Notes under the pieces: generated by a model
What the model was told of the DNA's origin: nothing
Databases searched by the model: none
The model's input: the letters and a program-made list of their open reading frames with translations, nothing else
Assembly (NCBI GenBank): GCA_002633025.1
Contig: NMRB01000981.1
Coordinates: 103,737-167,736, forward strand
Length of the DNA: 64,000 nucleotides
Direction of reading: 5' to 3'
Origin: Notospermus geniculatus
Lineage: Eukaryota; Nemertea; Pilidiophora; Heteronemertea; Lineidae
In this document: piece by piece, positions 12,801-23,304 of the stretch
Layout of the letters: each line of letters starts with the position of its first letter
Position numbering within the stretch: position 1 is the first letter of the stretch
Translations under genes and position numbers: made by a program

Positions 12801-15417
12801 TCGTCGTCGTCCGTCGTCGTCGTCGTCCGTCGTCGTTAACAGGGGTGGCACGTTTCTAAACCGCTTGGGTTACAGACTTGAAATTTGGTGTACAGGTACC
12901 CTATGGTGAAAACTATCTCTGGACCGAAACTTAGCGCTGCTGCTTGTACACTCTGGCCTGTAGGGGGCGCTTTGTGAAAACCTTCTTTCGGCCATATCTC
13001 CTGAACGCTGTTAGCCAGAACCACGAAACTTTTATGGTGGGTTCCTCTGATGAGACTACATCACATAAATCCCGGGTTTTTGATTTGACCTACTTTTCAA
13101 GGTCACAGAGGTCAAAGTTCAAAATTCACTGTTTGGTGGCACATTTCATTGCTATTTGACATAGAGTGTTGTGATTTGGTGTGAAGATATATCTAGGCAC
13201 CCTGCACGAATGCACCAAATTTCAACCCGATCGGACTTCAAATATGGCCGCCAGGAAGCCATCTTGAAAAATGGACTTTGACCCACATTTTATAAATGGG
13301 AGTAGGTAGGATGTTTTAACGTTGTCAAAATATGTATCTAGGTACCATATAAATATATGGTAAATTTCAGGCAGATTCGACGTCAAATATGGCCGCCAGG
13401 GAGCCATCTTGAAAAATGGACTTCGACCCACACCTCATAAATAGTGGTAGCTAGGATGCTTTAACCGTGCCTAAATATGTGTCTTGGTACCGTCTACTTA
13501 TATGCCAAATTTCGGTTCGATTGGACTTCAACATGGCTGCCAGGCGGCCATCTTGAAAAATTGACTTTGGCCATATCTCATCGGTAGTAAATGTTACGAT
13601 GTTTCTGCACTAATCCTTCACCATTCAGTGTATCACCAGGCTACTCACACTTCATACTCTGTCACAGAGGTGAGCACAATGGCCCTGGCCATTTCATTTT
13701 AAGGTGTTATTCCTGGTACTGGTACTACTGATACTGTTATTCCTGGTACTGCTGCTACTGATACTGTTATTCTTGGTACTGCAGGACACATCCTTAGCCA
13801 TGAAGCCTTTATGAAAAGTGTGCAATGAACTTTTTTATTTCCATTTTGTTCAGCTCGATGCTTTTGATCTCAACAGTCAAAGATGGGAGAAGATACAGTC
13901 ACAATCAGTTGGTAGACAAGGTGAGAAAGCTGTGCAAATGAGAAAAGACTTGGCTTTAAATAAGTACCATTGCAATTCATACATGAAATAGTAACGGGGT
14001 TCTCAGGTGAAAGACATAGCTTCCTACCAGAATCGAACCCACAGACCCTTCCATAAGGCACCAATCACCAGCACTCAGGGGCAGCACACCTTAACTACTA
14101 GGCCAAAATGCAATTCATAACCTGTATGGCTGTGGCTAACTTCATCAGTTTACTACGGCAGCCATGAGCAGATATGCTATTGGTCACCGTAAACGGTCAA
14201 GCTTTTGGATGGTGACATACTGTACCCAAATCTCTCCTTTTTTCCAGGATTTCCCGAAGCAAGGAGGTGCCACAGTTGTGTCAAATTCAGGAATGATGTT
14301 TACATCTGTGGAGGTTACGACGGTGAAAAAATCTTCTCAGACCTGTGGAGGCTCGACTTAAAGACTCTTTTCTGGTGTAAATTGACAACCATGCCCAAAC
14401 CTGTTTATTTCCATTCAGCTGACGTCACACCGGTAGGTACCATACAAGATTCACCAAATATTCCTAGAATATACAGTGGAATCTCTCTATTAAGGACACC
14501 TTTGGGACTGGTAGTTACTGTCCTCAATTGAAAGGTGTCCTGTTTCAAGTATTTGTATTTCATTTTTCCGTCAGGGCTGACACTGTAGCATTATTGGCCC
14601 TGGTAAGTACGGAGGAGGCCATCGCAAACTACTCATGTTCCTCACTTGGATGGGGTCTTTTACTTGCCCTAGCAAAGACACAAGGAACAAGGCACCACGG
14701 CTTACTGTCCCATGTGACGGACAGAAGAGCTGGGAATGAAATCCCATATGGGCGGGGCTGGATTCGAACCCGGGACCTGCCACTTGCTAAGCGGACGTGA
14801 AAACCACTGAGATCTGGGTGAAAATGAATAGAAATGACCAGTTTGGGAACGATGAGTTGGGGACTCATCTTTGGTGTCCTTAATAGAGAGGTGTCCTCCT
14901 GGTAGAGGTGTCTGGTAATAGAGGTTCCACTGTATCAGTTCTAATTAGTAATTTGTGAGCCACTCTGGCATAACCAGACACATGTCACTCTTACCTTGGC
15001 AGGTTGAGACCAAATGTTTGCCAGTTTCAATATTGTCTGCCTATTATGAAATCTGACAGAATCTATTTCTTCTATTCTCTCCCGTTGTCTTCTTAGTTCG
15101 TTGAGGCTCACCATCTGAGCGACAAGCGTCTGGGTTCGTTGAGGCTCAACTTCTGAGCGACAAGTGTCTGGTTTTGCCAGAGTGGCTCAAATTTCTTCCA
15201 TTTCTTTCAGAGTGGCTGCATGTACATTTTTGGAGGGGTGAATCAAATTGATACGGTGCGAAATTCTAACGTCTACCGAGTGTGGTTGCAGCCACCGTCT
15301 CTGCAAGATTCGTGCTGGTTGAAAATCTGTGAACTCATCAAAGACATTGACAGGCAATCTCGTTCCCTGCTGACAGAGATGGGTATACCTCTCGGATTCT
15401 TGGATCGGTTGACGTGA
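9814..15417 (+). CDS. KLHDC10: KLHDC10, Kelch-domain ubiquitin-ligase receptor, complete
   Basis: Nine exons: 9814-9883, 10499-10638, 10882-10966, 11085-11239, 12041-12183, 12503-12593, 13854-13920, 14248-14432, 15211-15417. Every junction is GT-AG with matching phase, giving 380 residues (human 442, which has a longer glycine-rich N terminus). Six Kelch blades are marked by YSVGGFN, LVHGGTG, FMFGGTTGY, YVLGGG, YICGGYDG and YIFGGVN. The order, the RSGHR opening and the EARRCHSC motif match KLHDC10, and the C-terminal helices end at GFLDRLT. In vertebrates this protein is a CUL2-type substrate receptor that reads C-terminal degrons, including alanine tails added during ribosome quality control, and it also modulates ASK1 signalling. 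Start chosen as the first ATG after the shared promoter, in phase with exon 2. Introns are filled with MITEs, SINEs and a 0.95-kb repeat. Confidence 0.93.
10145..10291. mobile_element. MITE, GTTTAGAATCCC ends (KLHDC10 intron 1)
   Basis: Ends GTTTAGAATCCCCGATC and GATCGGGGATTCTAAAC are inverted. A second member with a different centre lies at 23084-23236 upstream of HAUS7. Both keep AGTGACGTTACT near the left end and a C-TTTTTTGGG block near the right. Confidence 0.85.
12749..13700. repeat. Long interspersed repeat with GTC-rich tract (KLHDC10 intron 6)
   Basis: Starts 'agctcacctctgtgaggtgag', then a (CGTCGT/CGTCCGTC)n tract at 12786-12838. Three imperfect repeats of an 'aatatggccgccag-agccatcttgaaaaatggac' module follow at about 13240, 13385 and 13530. 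It ends 'cacagaggtgagcacaatggcc'. The start is shared with 23843-23910. No coding capacity was recognised. Confidence 0.75.
13703..13790. repeat. Minisatellite (TTCCTGGTACTG / CTACTGATACTG)
   Basis: About 2.5 copies of a 30-base unit with internal GGTACTG repeats, directly after the long repeat and within the same intron. Confidence 0.7.
13985..14105 (-). repeat. tRNA-like SINE fragment
   Basis: On the minus strand it reads TGGCCTAGTAGTTAAGGTG (A-box-like) then GGGTTCGATTC (B-box-like) at tRNA spacing. A close relative lies at 31335-31440. It differs in body from the 3755 family. Confidence 0.65.
14472..14934. mobile_element. Pogo-like MITE with nested SINE (KLHDC10 intron 8)
   Basis: Outer ends TACAGTGGAATCTCT and AGAGGTTCCACTGTA are inverted and bounded by TA. 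Inside, 14558-14815 is a minus-strand copy of the 3755 SINE, including its B box (GATTCGAACCC at about 14761). The SINE therefore inserted into an older MITE. Confidence 0.85.
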
Positions 15418-15522
15418 TAATAAATAGGTTACTACAAGCTTGATTGGAATAGATTTCCACGGGTGAAATATTTTCAAGGTCCTCAGTATAAATGCAGCCA
15501 GACTGCAAAAAATAGTTGAGTA

Positions 15523-15880
15523 AAGTATAATTCACCCTAACTTCAACATGGCAAAGTGCAACAGACACCAAGGGCCATATTCATAAAGGGTGGTTAAGAC
15601 TTAGACGCGGGTAACTTCACTAAATGCACACACTTCCACCATGCGTTTTTTACGAAGCTACACGCGTCTGAGTCTTAAACACCCTTTATGAATACACAAT
15701 GATAAAACCACAAATCACAATATTTACCAGTTGACTGAGCACAACCTTGAAGTGTTTGCTATAGGCTGTTCAAGTGACCCTAACATCATTAGGTAACTGC
15801 GACATGGATTTTTTACTAGTGACTTGTGCACATTTTCATGCTTGGCACTTTGCCCATGTTGAAGTTAGGGTGAATTTTAC
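15523..15880. mobile_element. MITE with nested hairpin MITE
   Basis: Outer inverted ends: TTCACCCTAACTTCAACATG (about 15529) and 'catgttgaagttagggtgaa' (about 15856). Inside sits a second element at 15572-15696, a hairpin starting GGGCCATATTCATAAAGG and ending CCTTTATGAATAC. The related copy at 5559-5816 lacks the inner hairpin, so the order of insertion is clear. Confidence 0.85.
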
Positions 15881-15886
15881 TTTAAC

Positions 15887-16094
15887 ATGTGACCGTCTAT
15901 GGGAAAACCCGGTCAAAGTCGCTGAACACCACATGGTTAATAGGTTGTGTTGTGAGTGTCATCACAATAAAAAAACACTGGTCTGTTGGTGGCAAAAAAA
16001 GCCTTATCGATTGTGCAACAAAGATCAGGTATGGTCAAGGCCTAGGTCACTCCCCAGCGACTTTGGCCGGGTTTTCTCATAGACGGTCACACAT
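15887..16094. mobile_element. MITE, GTGACCGTCTATGGGAAAACCC ends
   Basis: The two ends (GTGACCGTCTATGGGAAAAC at about 15889 and its complement ending at about 16090) frame 'gtcgctga' blocks. This relates it to the GTGAGGCGGTCTAGGAAAACC elements at 26580, 28874 and 38390. Confidence 0.85.
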
Positions 16095-16698
16095 ATGACG
16101 AAATTTCTTGTACATCTTTTTATCTTCAGAGACTAGTACGTTTTCACTGCTATGTGTCATCATCTTCGCATTTTGAAATATGGGTTCCTTGCTTAGTAGG
16201 TAGGTGGCCTTGCAAATATTTCCTGGCTTAACATCCTTTCTGACCAACAATTGGTGCTATTGTCACTGTTAACTTGCAAATTTTCGGTTGCCATTTTAGC
16301 CTATTCAGTTGAGCCCCTGTTGGCGAATGCCTCAGTAATGCCATCACCTGCTAACACACGATCATTTGACTGTTATGCTGTGGGTGGTTGTGTTATTTGG
16401 GTTCAGCTGTAGTAACCGTTCTGAAAATTAATATGCGAGCTTCAGAAAACTGACAACAAAATCTAATTTAAATGATTGAGCTTGTGCAATACCTGGTTAT
16501 ATGTACCGTATTTAGATGTAAATGCCGATAAGAATTGCCCCTGAAATGATTTGACAAGATAGGGATGAAAGTGTCAAGTTATCAGTATTTTTGTGTGATG
16601 TCGTTGCTGCTTGGAACTGCTTCCTTTTTGCAGTTTTCCAAGTTTTATGTGATAGAAATAATTATGCTGGCACTGAGATCTGAACTGAGGCAATCCCT
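16095..16698. other. Intergenic, no gene seen
   Basis: AT-rich sequence between the convergent KLHDC10 and ATXN10 genes. Both 3' UTRs probably lie in the 15.4-18.2 kb interval, but I cannot place polyadenylation signals with confidence. Confidence 0.4.
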
Positions 16699-17116
16699 GG
16701 GCTCATATTCATAAAACCTTGCTAGGCATACTTACCTGCGAAAGTGTCCAGTTAGCATGGTTAGTAGAGGCCAATGTTGACAACTAGCAACCAACTAAGC
16801 TGGCAAGGTTCAGGCGCGGATCCAAGATTTTTGGCAGAGGGGAGTCCAGGCCGGGGAAGGGGGTCGTTGCAGGCAGGCGCCAAAGATGCACGCGCCAACA
16901 GGGATGCCTCCCCCAGAAAATTTTGAAATCTAGAAGGCAGTAGAGGCGATTTCCTGGCGTCTCAGTATCAAAACAGAAGCTTTACTTTTGCATTTTTTGC
17001 TTATTACCACAAATTACTGAAGGAAAAAAAACAATTGGTAGTGGAGAGCAGGGGGGTCACGACCCCCAAGAACCCCCTCTCGATACACGTCTGAGGTTTT
17101 ATGAATATAGGCCCCG
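16699..17116. mobile_element. Hairpin-ended element with nested hAT-like MITE
   Basis: Outer ends read 'gggctcatattcataaaacc' and 'gg-tttatgaatataggccc' (inverted). A 'ggcgcggatccaagattt...' insertion of the type also seen at 34188 and 24426 starts at about 16813. Confidence 0.65.
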
Positions 17117-17229
17117 GGCACTCTACCACTTCATCAGTGCTGTTGCCTTCTCAAGACGAAAACAAGCACAACTGAACTGATATAAATTCTATGGTACAAC
17201 ATGTCTTGCACAGAATATCAGAGTACACC

Positions 17230-17330
17230 ATCAGTATTCTGTTCTGGTCTGAAAGGTTCAAGTAAGCACTGCATGAGCTGCTCCTTGAGTTCACCGAAAA
17301 GGTTTCTGGGGAGACTGGGGTAAATATTGC
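17230..17330. repeat. Dispersed repeat (CTTTCAGACCA / CCAGAAACC family)
   Basis: On the minus strand this resembles the sequence at 34105-34187 and 43700-43795, with shared blocks CCAGTCTC-CCAGAAACCTTT and 'cctttcagacca'. It lies in the interval where a further ATXN10 exon might have been expected, but no exon is visible. Confidence 0.5.
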
Positions 17331-17939
17331 AGAGAACTTGTGAAAATCGCACAAAATCCTAACATTATTATTGAGTACTGGTATAAGTGTGGTTGCCAAA
17401 ATTGTCTCAGAGTAGATGGTCCCTCTCTATTGAATGGCTAATGCAGTAAGAATTGTTGTAGAAGGATACTAATGAATACATTTTACATGTCCATAATTAG
17501 TCTAGTGGATGTGAAGTACGGTACATGTACATGTATTTCTCATTGTAAATATTCATATACGTGTGTACCGGGTACTTAGCTCATCATTCCATATTTAAAG
17601 GCATACATGCTTGTGCAAGTTCTTTGTAACTTGTACAGTATGAATAAAGTGAACTTAGAGGTCTATAAACCTCAGGTTCTCAATTCAAGTCCACGTTGAA
17701 TGTGTTGGTTTCCATAATGTTTTGTGCATCCAAACTTGCAGTAGCCTCGTGACGTGCCTGGGGTTATCAGGGGTCAAAAGCTCAGTCATCTAGGGGACTG
17801 TGAGCAGTGATGTAGGAGAGCAGTGGTAAGAACCCCCGATATAACCTCTGGCTGCCACACCAGATGNAAAGTTAAGGATACTTGACGGTACATGTATTTC
17901 CTTTAGTTTACTCCAAGGAAATTTGGTGAATGTGGCAAT

Positions 17940-18200
17940 GTCTTGGCCTGGTGGTTGAGTAGTCTAACACGCTTGCTTGACTTTCAATCCTAACAGGGTC
18001 AGTGCGTTGGTTTGATCTTTAGTCATGACATGTATGTGAAAAAGTTGTGAACCAATTAGAGTCTGTCGGATGAGACTCAAAGCCGTGGTCCCTTGTACCT
18101 GAGTGTCTTTGCCAGGGCAAGTAAAAGCCTCCACACAGGTGGACAGTAGCCTGTCATGGACTCCGCCCAGTAGTGTTAGCTTAAGATCCAAAAGGGTTAT
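17940..18200 (+). repeat. Diverged copy of the 3755 SINE family
   Basis: The head resembles a tRNA A box (TGGCCTGGTGGTTGAGTAG). The body shares 'cccttgtacct-gtgtctttgccagggcaagtaaa' with 3890-3925. The B box is decayed. Confidence 0.65.
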
Positions 18201-18223
18201 GAAGCTTCAGATTATCTATCTAT

Positions 18224-21200
18224 CTAATGGGCCAGTGATCTGACGACAGGTAGCCTCTTTCTCTTGCGTTTTCCCATATTCAAAGCTTTTGCTATTTTAT
18301 GCAAGAATTTTGATATTAGATCAAGGATACATGGGTTTCTTCCATCAATATTCGCATGGTCAAGAATAAGGGGAATGCCACCGATCTCTCGCACCTGAAA
18401 TGATAGAAGACAAGTCTGTCACACACAATCTTCAATCTTAGCATTTTGTAAGAGGTGTCTTCAGTGAGCTTCAGCTTTCATCCTCCTGCCTACGTCATGT
18501 ACGTACTGGTATTGAATTCCATTGGAAAGCAAAATACGTCTGACTCACCAAATCTTGATTTTCTTTATTCCTGTGCACCATGTTTCCTATCAAGCGAACC
18601 AGGTCTCTCTTCAGCCCATGTGCCGGCTGGTCGCTATCCCTTTCAACTGATGTCATCTCCGACAGTTTTTTACTTGTGAAGGCGTTGTCTCCTTCTTGGC
18701 CGATCATGAACATAGCGTGGAGTAAATCTGAGGAAAGAATTGTAACTTATCAGTAAGAATTTGGTGTGAATGTGCCTTTATGCAGAAGTCAATTTCTCTT
18801 TAAGCATCAAAAGCATCACAAATCTCTTTCAACGACGTGTTTTAAAAGATGCAAATGATACAGAGACTCACGAATGCAGCATTTGAGGAGGTCTGTATCA
18901 TCTTGAATCGTCTTGTAATCTCCGCCGGCGGAGGTCGCAGTACATAGGATACCCAACACCTGGAGTGTGATCTTTGGTTCCTGGAAAAGGGATGAAAAGT
19001 CCTTCACAAACAAAAATGCTTGGTTTCTGAACATGATATCAAAAGCAAGAAGTTTTTCGACACGTACCGATTGTTCTTCACTTGCTGTATGGCTGGTGCC
19101 AAGAATCTGGTGGGCATTTTCTTTGAATTCTCTTCCCAGGGCTTGTAGACTTTCTGAAGGAAGTTGGTGGCATACAGGTCCAGCGGTATCAGTTTCTACT
19201 GGTCTGTCTCCCTTGTCAAGAGCAGAACTCACCTCAGCGTGAACAAAATCAATTTTTTGCTATAACATAACACACCTTTCTGAATCTTGAAGTCCCTTGA
19301 ACACATAATTGAAAAGTTCCTCTCTCTTCATTAAGTCTTCGAGATAATAAATACTGGAAATGAGAAATTAGTAATGAACTGCACATAATGAAAATAAGAA
19401 CATGACTTTTCATTACTGTCCCCAGTACTGAATTCTGCCCTCAGGTCTACAGTCTTTGGAGCGGCTCCGAAGACTGTAGATCTGAGGGCAGTTAATTCAG
19501 TACTGGTACTTCAAGATGCGGAGATCTTCCACTGCTATTAAGTAGAACCAGTAGAATAGACTTTATCACTCCAAAAGAGTGCAGCACCTGACGGGGTAGC
19601 GTCACGACGTCCCGCACATCATTTCTGAATGCCATGACGTAACTAAAAAAAATCCGGTTGTTTCAGCGATCATGACGTCGTGAAACAATTTGATTTTTTT
19701 GTCTCGCATCCAGACATCATCTATTGAAAGTCCGGCCTCACTGAATAACTCACCCCCATTCAATATCCTCATGGCTAATGGTTTTCAGAATTACTTCCAG
19801 GATTTTCAATCCATCTGATGAGGATACCTGCTTCGTCCTCTCTTCCTTACAGTTGAACAGTACCATGCAGATGAAGTTTGTCAAATTGTGATCGGACAGT
19901 TTTAAAAGATCTCTGGAAAATGATGAGATTGAAAGGGAGGTTTTTGATGACCAGTTCTGGCAATCAAACTCTCTTATTTTGAGAAATAATGTCCAAATTT
20001 TAGCAAATTCCATTTTGCAGATGGCAGTTATAGCCGACCATGGTTATACTTACACAAATATACCTTTAAAGTTGGACCACACCTGTCCGTGGTTTTCAGG
20101 ACAGTCTGTCACCAGATTCCCCAGAAACTGTACAGAACAGTAGAGGCACTGCAAAACTAAAAACGCCAACATAATTTCAACACATTGGCTGCTTCGGATA
20201 AAATTCTCTGCATGACACATTGGCTGCTTCGGATAAAATTCTCTGCATGATAAATGAAAACTACTGAGCATATAAAGGTCAAATGTGTAGTTCTGCATAC
20301 TCACCAAGGCATACTTTTTCTGATGGTAGGATAAACTGTGCAAGAGGTGTTTTCTCCTGATAAACTTGTATTAACTGTGGTAGGAAGGTTCTTGTGATCT
20401 CCAAAAATGACCCATTGCTGTAAGAGATGGTATAATATGTGGCTAAATAGAGGAGATACTGATGGCAAGAAAATCTTGAGTTGAAGGTTTCAGAAAAAGG
20501 AGGCAGAGAGAGAGGCCCTGACAACCAACCTCTCCAGTCTTCCACACTAGGCTATCGAAACACACTAGACTGACTTTCCTTGCCTTTGCAGAACTGCCAA
20601 AACATAGTTTCTTCCTGAATAGAATCAAATTTCCCTATTATGTTACAAACCTGTGAAAATACAGCTGATTCCTCTTGCAACCGGCACAGCAATTCCTAAA
20701 GCACCTGTAAATTTCAGTGACTATCTCAAGACTTTGTGCCGCTTGATCAAATTCATCCCCAAGTTGTTGTTGTGGATCTGTCTCACAAATCCTTTTAACA
20801 TCAAATGTCAACAACTTGACGAATTCGGTGCCATCATTCAGAAATGAGTGCGGAACAAGTTCGCTGAAAAAGAGAAAGGTACATTTACCATGAACACCAC
20901 AATAATCCAAGATACAAAAAAGCACAAAATTGACACACAAAGTAATAATAAACAAGAAGTCAATCTCCAGAATTCACGAATTTTCGACCCCAACCGGGGT
21001 CTTTTTCAAGTGGAACTTTACAATCTGAAACTCTAGAAAAGTCTTTTCTAGAGTTTCAGATTGTAAAGTTCCACTTGAAAAAGACCCCGGTTGGGGTCGA
21101 AAATTCGTGAATTCTGGAGATTGACTTCTTGTTTATTATTACCATGAACACCACAGTAGTGTATGCAGGACTATGGATCTGTGGGACTACTGCTCCTGCC

Positions 21201-21427
21201 ACACCATCACTCAGCTCCTGTCTGTGCAATGAATGAATCTGAATGTGTAGTTTTTCATACAGCAAAGCGCCCATTGCGTGAACAAAGGAGATTTACCGGT
21301 ATTGTTCATCTCTAAAATTCTTAGTCAAGGACTGCAATGCTGAATGTGCATTACATCTGTCAACAGAAGGCCTAGAAACATCTTTAAGCAGATTGAGATT
21401 GTGAAAGAATTTTTCATCTGACGCCAT
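18224..21427 (-). CDS. ATXN10: Ataxin-10 homologue, with an in-frame TAG or a 48-base intron
   Basis: Exons (complement): 21427-21297, 20863-20651, 20417-20305, 20156-20054, 19912-19754, 19353-18872, 18727-18549, 18394-18224. Phases agree throughout. Matches to ataxin-10 include IYRCFRNCCAGCKRNQ, SVQFLGNLVTDCPENHGQVW, LKRDLVRLIGNMVHRNKENQ and VREIGGIPLILDHANIDGRN. The family is an armadillo-like cytoplasmic protein linked to neurite outgrowth, cytokinesis and OGT binding. Two oddities. In exon 6 the conserved reading frame continues past SERCVML into a TAG and then QKIDFVHAEV (19250s). A 48-base GT-AG intron, 19228-19275, would skip the stop but has no good polypyrimidine tract. The C-terminal 37 residues after DGRNP are only weakly family-like, so the last exon end is provisional. 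About 500 residues if the small intron is used (human 475). Confidence 0.87.
19424..19506. repeat. Hairpin in ATXN10 intron 5
   Basis: CCAGTACTGAATTCTGCCCTC at the left is the near-complement of 'gagggcagttaattcagtact' at the right, and TCTACAGTCTT pairs with AAGACTGTAGA. A stem of about 38 bases around GGAGCGGCTCC. Confidence 0.85.
20942..21142. repeat. Perfect 201-base palindrome in ATXN10 intron 1
   Basis: Two 99-base arms, identical as far as I can check by eye, are separated by 3 bases (AAAA-GTC-TTTT at the centre, about 21041). Arms start GTAATAATAAACAAGAAGTC and contain CGACCCCAACCGGGGTC. The flanks on both sides include CATGAACACCACA (20890 and 21143), in direct orientation. No mismatch between arms implies very recent origin or an assembly effect. 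Confidence 0.92.
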
Positions 21428-22366
21428 TTTGTTTTCGTCTGCTCATTGCATCAATTCCATCCTCGCCGATGGACCATCCTCAGTCAGTCGCGCCGTCAGC
21501 TGCTGCCACCTGTCGCCTGGCTTGGACATTATCATTGGGGCAATTCCACGCATGCGTACGTACGCGTGGAGAGTTTGTCCGTGTGTTGGAGATTGAATTG
21601 TTGCAACACCGTCAGCTGCTGCCACCTGGAGCCTAGCAATGACACTATCATTTCGGTGTGACGAACCCCGGCCGGCATGAAAGCCACGTTGTTCGGCAGT
21701 GCGGTTTCGGAGGATTTGTTGCAAATTACGCAAAGTTGCCAGGTGATATAATGAACCAGAGGCCCCCGCATCGCCCCCGACTTCGGCACCATACTCTTCA
21801 AACCAAGTAGGCTTTGGGTGAATCGGTGTGTCTTCAGCGACAACAACAACGCAAAAATGGCAATCCCGGGAAGCCTCCAATTTTCTTCTGCTGTCAGAAA
21901 TAAAGATAAAAGCTACAAAGACATGAAAGAATCACGACTTGCATATTCTTTTAAGAATCGTTTTGATGTTAGTCCGCTATGTATCCGTTTTATCGCATCC
22001 ATACATGTTCGACATGATGAGACTGACGGCTGAGCAGAGACTGCCGCAGCCACTGCACTGGCACTGCAGCTGGTGTCAGTGTGTAGCCTAGGCCTAGTGC
22101 ACATCCACATGGTGCATGCAGTCAGTGCAGTAGGCCCTAAATGCATGCAGCCAGTGCAGTGGAAGTGCAGTGCCCATGGTGCCATGACTACACACTCATG
22201 CACTGAAGATAGGCCTAAATTATTGCATTCTCATAGGCCTATACCGGTACTCAAATCACGTGTGAGGCAGACAGAGTAGAAATGCTTGCTGGCATGGCAA
22301 TGGCATGCGTTGCTGGTAAGCTTTGTTAAAAAGCCTAGGCCTACCCGGTATAAACGCGACGGCTTA
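21428..22366. other. ATXN10-HAUS7 intergenic region, left part
   Basis: This interval holds the divergent promoters. A direct duplication of CAGCTGCTGCCACCTG-type sequence occurs at about 21497 and 21611, about 114 bases apart, with TGCGTACGTACGCG between. ORFs up to 145 codons on the minus strand (21443-21880) overlap one another in different frames and match nothing I know. The missing HAUS7 first exon could lie here. One ATG (22282) is followed by a GTAAGC donor but in the wrong phase. Confidence 0.45.
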
Positions 22367-23074
22367 CCCACAGGCGTTCGTAGCGCCATCTGTGGGGTCA
22401 GTGTAGTAGGAGGAGTATATTACAGACAAGGCATTCATATGGTTTCAGATCCAACGGAAACAAACGTCTCGATCTCAACAAAAACAAAAGAACGAAACCG
22501 AAATACACAATATTCATGGACTCTTGATTTCCGTCTTTGTATGTATCCTACCGATTATCCGAATAAACGACGTTTTCATATCAAAATCGTCTTTTGAATT
22601 CAGACTCACCACTTCGGGACACAAGCCTCCTGCCGAACAATGCTCTCCAGAAATCAAAGTCAATCTGGATAAACCGTACAGTTTTGTCGCATTGTGTCCA
22701 CACAGACATGACAGGCTGCGCAAGACTGCTGTTGAGACTGCTTTGCACAGTGCGAGGTAGGAGCGCTATGTGCGGTACGGTTTATCCAGATTGCCATTTC
22801 GCCGATTTTGGCAGGAGGCTTGTGTCCCGAAGTGGTGAGTCTGAATTCAAAAGACGATTTTGATATGAAAACGTCGTTTATTCGGATAATCGGTAGGATA
22901 CATACAAAGACGGAAATCAAGAGTCCATGAATATTGTGTATTTTGGTTTCGTTCTGTTGTTTTTGTTGAGATCGAGACGTTTGTTTCCGTTGGATCTGAA
23001 ACCATATGAATGCCTTGTCTGTAATATACTCCTACTACACTGACCCCACAGATGGCGCTACGAACGCCTGTGGG
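22367..23074. mobile_element. Large foldback element (about 0.7 kb)
   Basis: Left arm 22367-22637 and right arm 22810-23074 are inverted and about 97% identical by eye. Outer ends are CACAGGCGTTCGTAGCGCC and GGCGCTACGAACGCCTGTG. A smaller inverted pair (GGATAAACCGTAC / GTACGGTTTATCC) lies in the loop at about 22666 and 22776. ORFs of 103 codons in each arm are mirror products of the repeat. It sits between the ATXN10 and HAUS7 5' ends. Confidence 0.9.
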
Positions 23075-23083
23075 CTTACCATA

Positions 23084-23236
23084 AAGTTTAGAATCCCTGA
23101 TCAGAAGTGACGTTACTTTATTCCATCCATGCCCGTGTCCCGCATGACACACAATCATAATGGGTTAGGCCTAAGGTACAATGCAGCTTCAGTCGACGAC
23201 CTTTTTTGGGGCACTAATCAGGGATTCTAAACTCGT
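23084..23236. mobile_element. MITE, GTTTAGAATCCCTGATC ends
   Basis: Inverted ends GTTTAGAATCCCTGATCAG and CTAATCAGGGATTCTAAAC. Second member of the family at 10145-10291. It ends about 70 bases before the first recognised HAUS7 exon. Confidence 0.85.
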
Positions 23237-23304
23237 TGCGTTGTAAAAAGAAAAAGAACTTTAGTTGAAGCATGTTTTGTATTTGTTACACATCATACAT
23301 GTAG

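Noticed and set aside
21443-21880. 145-codon minus-strand ORF beginning MEASRDCHFC upstream of ATXN10
   Set aside because: Three overlapping ORFs in different frames and strands cover the same GC-rich stretch, an internal duplication explains part of it, and no family similarity or splice logic supports it.
22286-23158. Pair of ORFs of about 103 codons on opposite strands
   Set aside because: They are mirror products of the two arms of the foldback element, nearly the same sequence read twice.
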